Shown here: positions 1 through 5,210 of the stretch, in pieces
Numbering within the stretch: the stretch's first letter is position 1
How the letters are laid out: each line of letters opens with the position of its first letter
Assembly (NCBI GenBank): GCA_030450655.1
Contig: JAKDIE010000128.1
Coordinates: 1 to 5,210 of the forward strand
DNA: 5,210 nucleotides
Source of the DNA: Ruaniaceae bacterium
GTDB lineage: Bacteria > Actinomycetota > Actinomycetes > Actinomycetales > Actinomycetaceae
Direction of reading: 5' to 3'
The notes under the pieces: model-generated
What the model was told of the DNA's origin: nothing
The model's input: the letters and a program-made list of their open reading frames with translations, nothing else
Database searches by the model: none
Program-made: the position numbers and the translations under genes

Positions 1-1383
1 ATCGACGCCGCCGTTGCCGCCGCTCGCCGAGCCTTCGATGACGGCCCTTGGCCCCACATGATGCCCCGCGAGCGCGCCCGCATTCTCTACAAGGTTGCCG
101 ATGAGGTCACCGCAATCAACGAGGAACTGGCCGCCCGCGAGTCCTTCGACTCGGGACTGCCGATTCGCCAGGCCAAGGGCCAGGCGATGCGCGCCGCCGA
201 GAACTTCCGCTTCTTCGCGGACCTGATCGTGGCCCAGGTAGATGACGCCTACAAGATGCCCGGCCGCCAGATCAACTACGTGAACCGTAAGCCGAAGGGC
301 GTGGCGGGCCTGATCACTCCGTGGAACACCCCGTTCATGCAGGAGTCTTGGAAGCTGGCCCCCGCGCTGGCCTCAGGGTGCACGGTGGTGCTGAAGCCGG
401 CCGAGTTCACGCCGCTCTCCGCCGAGCTCTGGGTCCAGGTCTTCGAGAAGGCCGGGCTACCCGAGGGCGCATTCAACATCGTGCACGGCTTCGGCGAATC
501 CGCCGGCGACGCGCTCGTGAAGCACCCGGACGTGAACCTCATCTCGTTCACGGGAGAGACCACCACGGGCCAGACCATCTTCGCGAACTGCGCCGCCACC
601 ATGAAGTCGATGTCGATGGAGTTGGGCGGCAAGTCCCCCGCAGTTGTCTTCGCCGACGCCGATTTCGAGTCCGCTCTCGACTCCACCTTGTTCGGGGTTT
701 TCTCCCTGAACGGGGAGCGCTGCACCGCCTCTTCCCGCATCCTGGTAGAGAGGCCGATCTACGAGCGTTTCGTGGCGGCCTTCGCGGAGCGAGCGAAGAA
801 GGTCAAGGTGGGTGCGCCGTCGGACCCGGACACGGAGCTCGCGGCGCTTGTGCACCCGAGCCACTATGAGCGAGTCATGGAGTACGTCGAGATCGGGAAG
901 TCCGAGGGCCGGCTCGTGGCCGGAGGCTCACGCCCCGAGAACCTCCCGGTGGGCAACTACCTCGAGGCCACCGTGTTCGCCGATGTCCCCCGCACGGCCC
1001 GGATCTTCCAGGAGGAGATCTTCGGCCCCGTCGTCGGCATCACTCCGTTCGACACGGAGGAGGAGGCCATCGAGCTGGCGAATGACGTCAAGTACGGCCT
1101 CGCGGCCTACGTGTGGACCACGAATTTCGAGCGCGCACACCGCGTCTCGCACGCAATCGAGTCCGGAATGGTGTGGGTCAACTCTCACAACGTGCGCGAT
1201 CTGCGCACACCGTTCGGCGGCGTGAAGGCTTCGGGACTCGGCCACGAGGGTGGCTACCGCAGTCTCGACTTCTACTCGAACCAGCAGGCCGTTCACCTCA
1301 CCCTCGGTGACGTCCACACCACGCGCTTCGGCGCAACCGGCTATTCAGAGAACGACCCGGGGCTCGCCGGCCCGGGAAGCTGA
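1..1383 (+). CDS. hpaE: 5-carboxymethyl-2-hydroxymuconate semialdehyde dehydrogenase HpaE, 5'-partial
   Basis: NAD-dependent aldehyde dehydrogenase that should oxidise the semialdehyde made by HpaD to the dicarboxylate (5-carboxymethyl-2-hydroxymuconate) in cytosolic homoprotocatechuate meta-cleavage. The frame is open from base 1, reading IDAAVAAARRAFDDGPWP, which is the normal ALDH N-terminal region. The Met-Met at 58-63 is therefore internal and the true start lies upstream; about 35-45 residues are missing. 460 residues are visible. Counted from the first visible codon: PWN with Asn109 (oxyanion site), FTGETTTG at 183-190 (cofactor loop), general base Glu207 in MELGGKSP, nucleophile Cys241 in NGERCTAS, and EEIFGPV around 338-344. 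The 34-residue Glu-Cys spacing is the family norm. The segment NVRDLRTPFGG at 397-407 and the C-terminal part match HpaE as I remember it rather than generic ALDHs. It lies 20 bases before hpaD, which supports the assignment. A related muconate or betaine-type semialdehyde dehydrogenase is the less likely alternative. Confidence 0.93.
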   Translation: MDAAVAAARRAFDDGPWPHMMPRERARILYKVADEVTAINEELAARESFDSGLPIRQAKGQAMRAAENFRFFADLIVAQVDDAYKMPGRQINYVNRKPKGVAGLITPWNTPFMQESWKLAPALASGCTVVLKPAEFTPLSAELWVQVFEKAGLPEGAFNIVHGFGESAGDALVKHPDVNLISFTGETTTGQTIFANCAATMKSMSMELGGKSPAVVFADADFESALDSTLFGVFSLNGERCTASSRILVERPIYERFVAAFAERAKKVKVGAPSDPDTELAALVHPSHYERVMEYVEIGKSEGRLVAGGSRPENLPVGNYLEATVFADVPRTARIFQEEIFGPVVGITPFDTEEEAIELANDVKYGLAAYVWTTNFERAHRVSHAIESGMVWVNSHNVRDLRTPFGGVKASGLGHEGGYRSLDFYSNQQAVHLTLGDVHTTRFGATGYSENDPGLAGPGS

Positions 1384-1388
1384 AAATC

Positions 1389-1395
1389 AAAGGAG
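1389..1395 (+). promoter_or_regulatory. Ribosome binding site of hpaD
   Basis: AAAGGAG lies 8 bases before the ATG at 1404. It is a near-perfect anti-Shine-Dalgarno match in the 20-base gap after the hpaE stop, and it fixes the hpaD start. The gap leaves no room for a separate promoter, so hpaE and hpaD should share one transcript. Confidence 0.85.
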
Positions 1396-1403
1396 ATACA
1401 GGA

Positions 1404-2468
1404 ATGACAACCATCCCCACCCCCACGGCGCCAGCACCGGACGTGCTGCGCTGCGCGTACATGGAACTGACGGTCACGGACCTCGCGAAGTCCCGCGAGT
1501 TCTATGCGGACATCCTCGGTCTCGTTGTGACTGAGGAGGACGAGAACGCGGTCTACCTGCGCTCGTTCGAGGAGTTCATCCACCACAACCTCGTGCTGCG
1601 CAAGGCGGACACGGCGGCGGTGGCGGCCTTCGGGTTCCGGGTCCGCTCCCCCGAGGACGTGGACAAGGCTGAGGCCTACTACCGCGAGCTTGGCTGCGAC
1701 GTGCGCCGCGGCTCGTTCACCAAGGGCATTTCCGACGCCGTGCGCGTGCTCGACCCGCTGGGCTTCCCCTACGAGTACTTCTACGAGGTGGAGCACGTGG
1801 AGCGTCTCGCGTGGGCCTACGACAAGCAGGGCGCCGGGGCGCTGGTGCGCCTCGATCACTTCAACCAGGTCTACCCCGACGTGCCCCAGGGCGCCGCATT
1901 CCTCGAGGACCTCGGCTTCAAGCGCACCGAAGAAATCAAGGACGAAGAAGGCACCACCTACGCCGCGTGGTTCTGCCGCAAGCAGACGGTGCACGATACC
2001 GCGCTGACGGGTGGAGACGGACCGCGCATGCACCACGTGGCGTTCTCCACCCACGAGAAGCACAACATCATCCACATCTGCGACAAGCTCGGCGCGCTGC
2101 GTCTGAGCGACCACATCGAGCGCGGCCCGGGCCGTCACGGCGTCTCCAACGCCTTCTACCTCTACCTGCGGGACCCGGACGGGCACCGCGTGGAGATCTA
2201 CACGCAGGACTACTACACGGGAGACCCGGACAACCCGGTGGTCACGTGGGACGTCCACGACAACCAGCGCCGCGATTGGTGGGGCAACCCCGTGGTCCCG
2301 TCCTGGTACACCGATGCCTCGATCGTGCTCGATCTGGACGGGAACCCCGTGCCAATCGTCAAGCGTGAGGAATCCTCGGAAATGGCCGTCACCATCGGTG
2401 CGGACGGCTTCTCATACACCCGCAAGGGCGACACCGACGAAGGCTTCAAGATCGGCACCCAGCTCTAG
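1404..2468 (+). CDS. hpaD: 3,4-dihydroxyphenylacetate (homoprotocatechuate) 2,3-dioxygenase HpaD, type I extradiol
   Basis: Opens the homoprotocatechuate ring next to the diol, using O2 and an active-site metal, to give 5-carboxymethyl-2-hydroxymuconate semialdehyde, the HpaE substrate. The protein has 354 residues and a vicinal-oxygen-chelate fold: N-terminal domain about 15-140, catalytic domain about 148-290, then a C-terminal lid. The 2-His-1-Glu metal site is visible as His152 (RLDHFNQV), His211 (MHHVAFST) and Glu264 (VEIYTQD). Second-shell residues are also present: Asn154, Trp189, the acid-base His197 (TVHDTALTGG), Arg240, His245 (GPGRHGVSN), Tyr254 and Arg290. All keep a constant offset of 3 from the Brevibacterium fuscum HPCD numbering as I recall it. 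A strong RBS fixes the start. The enzyme is about 11 residues shorter than the 365-residue HPCD/MndD, mostly near the C-terminus, where KGDTDEGFKIGTQL appears to lack a short lid insert. Sequence cannot tell Fe(II) from Mn(II). Confidence 0.96.
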   Translation: MTTIPTPTAPAPDVLRCAYMELTVTDLAKSREFYADILGLVVTEEDENAVYLRSFEEFIHHNLVLRKADTAAVAAFGFRVRSPEDVDKAEAYYRELGCDVRRGSFTKGISDAVRVLDPLGFPYEYFYEVEHVERLAWAYDKQGAGALVRLDHFNQVYPDVPQGAAFLEDLGFKRTEEIKDEEGTTYAAWFCRKQTVHDTALTGGDGPRMHHVAFSTHEKHNIIHICDKLGALRLSDHIERGPGRHGVSNAFYLYLRDPDGHRVEIYTQDYYTGDPDNPVVTWDVHDNQRRDWWGNPVVPSWYTDASIVLDLDGNPVPIVKREESSEMAVTIGADGFSYTRKGDTDEGFKIGTQL

Positions 2469-2488
2469 GGCTGGACAATTTCAACGAC

Positions 2489-2494
2489 GAAGGA
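2489..2494 (+). promoter_or_regulatory. Ribosome binding site of the TRAP binding-protein gene
   Basis: GAAGGA sits 10 bases before the ATG at 2505, within the 36-base hpaD-dctP gap. It supports that start, which is also the one giving a full lipoprotein signal peptide. The rest of the gap shows no convincing promoter or hairpin, so dctP is probably read through from hpaD. Confidence 0.7.
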
Positions 2495-2504
2495 ACACGG
2501 AAAC

Positions 2505-2573
2505 ATGCGAAAGAACATCCGATACACAGTCACCGCGGTTCTCGCCGTGGCGGCATTGACCCTGAGCGCCTGC
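2505..2573 (+). other. Lipoprotein signal peptide and lipidation Cys of DctP
   Basis: Basic n-region MRKNIR, hydrophobic core about residues 8-20, and lipobox L20-S21-A22-C23, with the Cys codon at 2571-2573. A run of Gly follows directly (CGGGGGE), a common look for actinobacterial lipoproteins. Cleavage before Cys23 by signal peptidase II is inferred from the lipobox rule. Confidence 0.88.
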
Positions 2574-3686
2574 GGTGGCGGGGGCGGCGAAACGAACGGC
2601 GGAGGCGCAGCGGGCGCCGAGACCGATGGCACCACGACGTCCGACGGCGGTGGCGGGAGCGGCGAGACCATCACCATCAACACCGCCACGATGGTGCAAC
2701 CCAACACGCCGAACGCACCTGTTGTCACCTGGTTCTTCGACCAACTTGAGGAGCGCTCCGATGGTCGAATCGAGATCGACCGCACGGAGCCCGAATCGAT
2801 CTGCAAGGCACCTGAAATCGCCGAGTGCGTGCGAGACGGTCGGGTGGATCTCGGAATCTCGATCTCCGACTACTCGGCGCAGGTATTCCCCTCGATGACC
2901 GTGGCAACGATCCCCTTCATGGTGGAGAACTCGCAGGCACTGATGCAGTCGCTCTACAAGGTCAACATGGAGAACGAGTCTGCCCGCGCACAGTGGGAGA
3001 ACGCCGGCATCGAACTCATCGGTGGATGGGGGCCAGGCAAGCTGATCCTCGGCTCGAACGAGCCTGTCAATAACGTTGCGGACATCTCTGGAGTCCGCTT
3101 CCGCGTGACGGGTGCGATGCTCCAGCGCGCATTCGAAGAGGGCGGGGCCAACGTGATCGCCCTGCCCGCCGCCGAAACGTACGAAGGCATCGAACGTGGC
3201 ATTGCGGATGCCGTGGCGTGGACCATGGACGGGCCAGTGGACTACAAGCTCATGGAGCAGTTGACCACCTGGACGGACCCAGGGGTCGGCCATTACACCA
3301 CGTTCGCCATCTGGATGAACAAGGACTTCTACGACTCGATCCCGGACGATCTGCGCGCGATCGTGGATGAGGTCCGCGACGAACTCAACGGCGGCGCCGG
3401 TATGGAGGCGTTCAACGCGGTCACCGAGACCCAGTGCACGTCCCTCATCGAGTTCCCGAACACCGAGAGCTTCACCGCCTGGGACGCGGCCGCCACGGCC
3501 GAGTGGCGGGACGCCGTGCAGGCCGATCTGATCGAAGAGTGGATCACGCAGGCAGAGGCCGATGGTCTCGCCGATGCGCGCGGCTACCTCGCCGATTACC
3601 AGGCCGCGCTCGACGAGGCCTCCTCCCAGCCGGACATCGTCGCGGATGCGGTCTCGGCCTGCATCGACAGGTTCGGCGCCAACTAA
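2505..3686 (+). CDS. dctP: TRAP transporter solute-binding lipoprotein, DctP family
   Basis: Extracytoplasmic receptor that captures an organic acid and delivers it to the DctQ/DctM permease encoded next. The 393-residue protein has a lipoprotein signal peptide (1-22, lipobox LSAC with Cys23), so it should be tethered to the outer face of the membrane. A Gly/Thr-rich linker follows (24-54) and then the DctP domain (about 55-390). Diagnostic pieces are DGRVDLGIS (111-119), GVRFRVTG (196-203), in which Arg200 matches the conserved carboxylate-binding Arg of DctP proteins, and PAAETYEGIERGIADAV (221-237). The signal peptide and linker account for most of its excess over the usual 320-340 residues. 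Four further Cys (100, 107, 311, 386) could form two disulfides outside the cell. The ligand cannot be read from sequence. The upstream hpaE-hpaD genes suggest an aromatic acid such as 4-hydroxyphenylacetate or homoprotocatechuate, so the dct symbol here denotes family, not dicarboxylate transport. Confidence 0.92.
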   Translation: MRKNIRYTVTAVLAVAALTLSACGGGGGETNGGGAAGAETDGTTTSDGGGGSGETITINTATMVQPNTPNAPVVTWFFDQLEERSDGRIEIDRTEPESICKAPEIAECVRDGRVDLGISISDYSAQVFPSMTVATIPFMVENSQALMQSLYKVNMENESARAQWENAGIELIGGWGPGKLILGSNEPVNNVADISGVRFRVTGAMLQRAFEEGGANVIALPAAETYEGIERGIADAVAWTMDGPVDYKLMEQLTTWTDPGVGHYTTFAIWMNKDFYDSIPDDLRAIVDEVRDELNGGAGMEAFNAVTETQCTSLIEFPNTESFTAWDAAATAEWRDAVQADLIEEWITQAEADGLADARGYLADYQAALDEASSQPDIVADAVSACIDRFGAN

Positions 3687-3692
3687 CAACCT

Positions 3693-3720
3693 TCGGGTGG
3701 GCCCGAGAGGGCCCACCCGA
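3693..3720 (+). terminator. Intercistronic hairpin between dctP and dctQ (attenuator or mRNA stabiliser)
   Basis: A perfect 12-bp inverted repeat: TCGGGTGGGCCC (3693-3704) and GGGCCCACCCGA (3709-3720). It is closed by the loop GAGA, a GNRA tetraloop, and begins 6 bases after the dctP stop. No T-run follows (next bases TCAGCAAAAGG), so it is not a textbook intrinsic terminator, although actinobacterial terminators often lack one. Its position, after the binding protein and before the permease genes, suits partial termination or protection of the upstream mRNA from 3' exonucleases. Either would give more binding protein than permease. The structure is seen directly; its role is inferred. Confidence 0.75.
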
Positions 3721-3725
3721 TCAGC

Positions 3726-3732
3726 AAAAGGA
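3726..3732 (+). promoter_or_regulatory. Ribosome binding site of dctQ
   Basis: AAAAGGA ends 7 bases before the ATG at 3740. An in-frame TGA at 3734-3736 rules out any start further upstream. The site lies just outside the hairpin at 3693-3720, so the stem should not block it directly. Confidence 0.75.
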
Positions 3733-3739
3733 TTGAACG

Positions 3740-4357
3740 ATGAAAAAGGCAGTCATCGGGATCAGTTCGACCCTTGGGGTTTTCGCCACGCTCGCCACGG
3801 TGATCATGATGATCGCGATCGCCGTCGACGTGGTGTTTCGCACCTTGTACGGCCGATCCGTCCCAGGAATTCTCGAACTGAGCGAGACGGCGCTAGTGGC
3901 GGCCGTGTTCCTCGGTATGGCGTACACAGGCGCCACAAACTCCCATATCGCGGTTGACCTCCTCACGGAGCGCATGCCTCCCAAGGTGAATCGCTGGCTC
4001 CTATCCATCGCATGGGCAGCCACCTCGGCCTTCGTCGCGTGGATGATCTGGGCCACCGTGGTGCGCGCAATCGCCTCCACGCAGTCCAACGAGCTTCGCA
4101 TGGGGCTCGTGAACTGGCCCCTCTGGCCCGGGCGGTGGATCATCGTGATCGGCCTGGCGGCGATGCTTCTTGTCTCGATCGTCAACCTGATTCGGGTGGC
4201 CTCGGGCAAGGAAGTCCTTGGCATCGAAGAGCAGATGCCCGACGTGGTGGTGCACCACTACGAGTACGTCACCCCGGGTGATGACGACGCGGCAGCGCTT
4301 GCTGCGGCAACTAATCCAGATTCGTCCGGCACTACACAGGAAGGGCCGCGCTCATGA
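3740..4357 (+). CDS. dctQ: TRAP transporter small permease subunit, DctQ family
   Basis: Small membrane subunit that partners DctM in Na+/H+-driven TRAP uptake of the solute handed over by the binding protein. The 205-residue protein has four hydrophobic segments at about 10-32, 47-65, 86-108 and 131-153. DctQ hallmarks are DVVFRTLYGRSVPGILELSE (30-49, corresponding to the usual R..fg.s.pw..E pattern), GATNSHIAVDLL (64-75, the typical G....HI.VD.. element) and the Trp/Pro-rich VNWPLWPGRW (124-133) before the last helix. After about residue 155 comes a hydrophilic, acidic and Ala-rich tail of about 50 residues (including TPGDDDAAA), longer than most DctQ proteins, which usually end soon after the fourth helix. 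The start is fixed by its RBS and an upstream in-frame stop. The stop overlaps the dctM start as ATGA, implying translational coupling and balanced production of the two permease subunits. Confidence 0.92.
   Translation: MKKAVIGISSTLGVFATLATVIMMIAIAVDVVFRTLYGRSVPGILELSETALVAAVFLGMAYTGATNSHIAVDLLTERMPPKVNRWLLSIAWAATSAFVAWMIWATVVRAIASTQSNELRMGLVNWPLWPGRWIIVIGLAAMLLVSIVNLIRVASGKEVLGIEEQMPDVVVHHYEYVTPGDDDAAALAAATNPDSSGTTQEGPRS
4338..4344 (+). promoter_or_regulatory. Ribosome binding site of dctM, inside the dctQ coding end
   Basis: AGGAAGG lies 9 bases before the ATG at 4354. A second in-frame ATG at 4363 would be 18 bases away, too far, so this site favours the ATG that overlaps the dctQ stop. 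Confidence 0.7.
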
Positions 4358-5210
4358 GCAACATGACACTCGTCGTCGCGATCGTCGTTCTACTCCTTGC
4401 CCTCCTGGCCATGCGCATGCCAGTCGCATTCGCACTTGGGTTCTCCGGCGCCGTCGGCCTTGCACTCCTACGCGATTTCAGCTTCGCCTCCAACATGCTC
4501 GGCTCGATCCCCTTTGACGAGACGGCACGCTTCACTCTGACGATCATTCCGATGTTCATCTTGATGGGGATGTTCGCGATGAAGGCGAAGATGGCGGAAC
4601 AGGTGTACGCCATCGCGGCCCATGTGTTCGCCAAGCTACCTGGCGGGCTCGGTGTGGCCACGGTCATGGCCTGCGCAGGCTTCGCCGCCGTCTCGGGCTC
4701 CTCGATCGGCACCACTGCCACCATGTCCAAGCTCTCGGTGGGAGAGATGCGGAAGCACGGGTATCCCGATTCGCTTGCCACGGCCACCGTGGCGATGGCG
4801 GGAACGCTCGGAGTTCTCATTCCTCCGAGCATCATCCTGGTGCTCTACGCGATCATGACCGGAGAGTCGGTCGCCAAGGTCCTCGCGGCCGGAATCCTCC
4901 CGGGAATCCTCACCGCGATCGCCTTTGCCATCTTCATCATGGTGATTGCCCCGAAGCAGGTGGCGAAGCAGAAGGAACTGAACCAGGCCCTCGCCGTCGC
5001 CGCGGGAACTACCCCAGCGCTGTCCGGTTCGGGCGGCACGGCCACGCTGACCGCCGTGAAGCAGATCGCCCCCACCGCGCCCACGCGTCTTCGGGACCTC
5101 CCGATGCGCGGCCTGATCCGGGTGGGGATCCTCTTCTTCATCGTCCTCGGAGGCATGTACTCGGGCCTGTTCACGCCCACGGAATCGGCAGCGGTTGGTG
5201 CCCTTGCGGC
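4354..5210 (+). CDS. dctM: TRAP transporter large permease subunit, DctM family, 3'-partial
   Basis: Main translocation subunit of the TRAP transporter, coupling solute import to an ion gradient. The frame is open from the ATG overlapping the dctQ stop to the window edge, giving 285 complete codons plus two bases. Full DctM proteins are about 425-440 residues, so roughly the last third is missing. Family signatures are GGLGVATVMACAGFAAVSG (97-115) followed by SSIGTTATMSKL with EMRKHGYP (131-138), GTLGVLIPPSIILVLYA (150-166), GESVAKVLAAGILPG (170-184), and GMYSGLFTPTESAAVGA (267-283), which opens the second half of the protein. Hydrophobic stretches near 4-20, 22-39, 62-76, 98-113, 141-168, 178-199 and 255-270 fit a polytopic protein. 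The linker between the two halves (about 200-252) is polar and includes low-complexity AAGTTPALSGSGG, and looks longer than usual. The order P-Q-M and the ATGA overlap support one complex with the two preceding genes. Confidence 0.95.
   Translation, partial: MSNMTLVVAIVVLLLALLAMRMPVAFALGFSGAVGLALLRDFSFASNMLGSIPFDETARFTLTIIPMFILMGMFAMKAKMAEQVYAIAAHVFAKLPGGLGVATVMACAGFAAVSGSSIGTTATMSKLSVGEMRKHGYPDSLATATVAMAGTLGVLIPPSIILVLYAIMTGESVAKVLAAGILPGILTAIAFAIFIMVIAPKQVAKQKELNQALAVAAGTTPALSGSGGTATLTAVKQIAPTAPTRLRDLPMRGLIRVGILFFIVLGGMYSGLFTPTESAAVGALA

Noticed and set aside
321..869. Plus-strand open frame of 182 codons inside hpaE, out of frame
   Set aside because: Arg/His/Gly-rich translation typical of a shifted high-GC frame, with no RBS and complete overlap with an evident ALDH.
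1341..2258. 305-codon reverse-strand open frame over hpaD
   Set aside because: Same register effect as for dctP: sense hpaD lacks TTA, CTA and TCA codons here. The sense protein has a full set of catalytic residues.
2472..2500. Possible promoter in the hpaD-dctP gap (TGGACA resembling a -35 box)
   Set aside because: At 17 bases spacing the matching -10 position reads ACACGG, far from TATAAT. The 36-base gap is mostly taken up by the RBS region.
2574..2666. Gly/Thr-rich coding stretch after the lipobox as a DNA repeat
   Set aside because: The codons vary and there is no fixed repeat unit. It is an ordinary flexible linker of a membrane-tethered lipoprotein.
2481..3716. 411-codon reverse-strand open frame covering all of dctP
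   Set aside because: It lies in codon register with dctP. Its stops would require TTA, CTA or TCA codons in the sense gene, which GC-rich genomes rarely use. The translation is Arg/Gly/Val-rich with no family motif, while the sense frame has a signal peptide and clear DctP motifs.
3811..3820. GATCGCGATC palindrome in dctQ as a possible operator
   Set aside because: It encodes part of the first membrane helix (Ile-Ala-Ile) with common codons. Short palindromes are expected in GC-rich coding DNA, and it lies inside the gene rather than near a promoter.

Overview
The window is a single, densely packed, plus-strand operon fragment from a GC-rich bacterium, most likely a high-GC Gram-positive (Actinobacteria, Micrococcales/Brevibacterium-like). 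Three things suggest this. Third codon positions are strongly G/C-biased. The binding protein is a lipoprotein with an LSAC lipobox followed by a Gly-rich linker. The ring-cleaving dioxygenase resembles the Brevibacterium/Arthrobacter homoprotocatechuate 2,3-dioxygenases (HPCD/MndD) closely, as I remember them. The genus cannot be fixed from the window alone.

Bases 1-2468 hold two catabolic genes. The first is a 5'-truncated hpaE (5-carboxymethyl-2-hydroxymuconate semialdehyde dehydrogenase), and 20 bases after it lies a complete hpaD (3,4-dihydroxyphenylacetate 2,3-dioxygenase). These are consecutive steps of the homoprotocatechuate meta-cleavage pathway: HpaD opens the ring and HpaE oxidises the resulting semialdehyde. 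The pathway serves 4-hydroxyphenylacetate and, through it, tyrosine or phenylacetate-type substrates.

Bases 2505-5210 hold a three-part TRAP transporter in the order DctP (lipoprotein solute-binding protein), DctQ (small permease) and DctM (large permease, cut off by the window end). The spacings are 36 bases between hpaD and dctP, 53 bases between dctP and dctQ, and an ATGA overlap between dctQ and dctM. The 53-base gap carries a perfect 12-bp stem closed by a GAGA (GNRA) tetraloop. It is well placed to make the binding protein more abundant than the membrane subunits.

The arrangement suggests that the TRAP system imports an aromatic acid feeding HpaD, such as 4-hydroxyphenylacetate, homoprotocatechuate or a close relative. 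That is inference from gene order. No promoter, regulator, RNA gene, mobile element or CRISPR is visible, and no gap longer than 53 bases exists. I see no wholly new system. The points worth a second look are the transporter-pathway pairing, the hairpin, a shortened C-terminal segment in HpaD, and unusual tails, linkers and cysteines in the transporter proteins.
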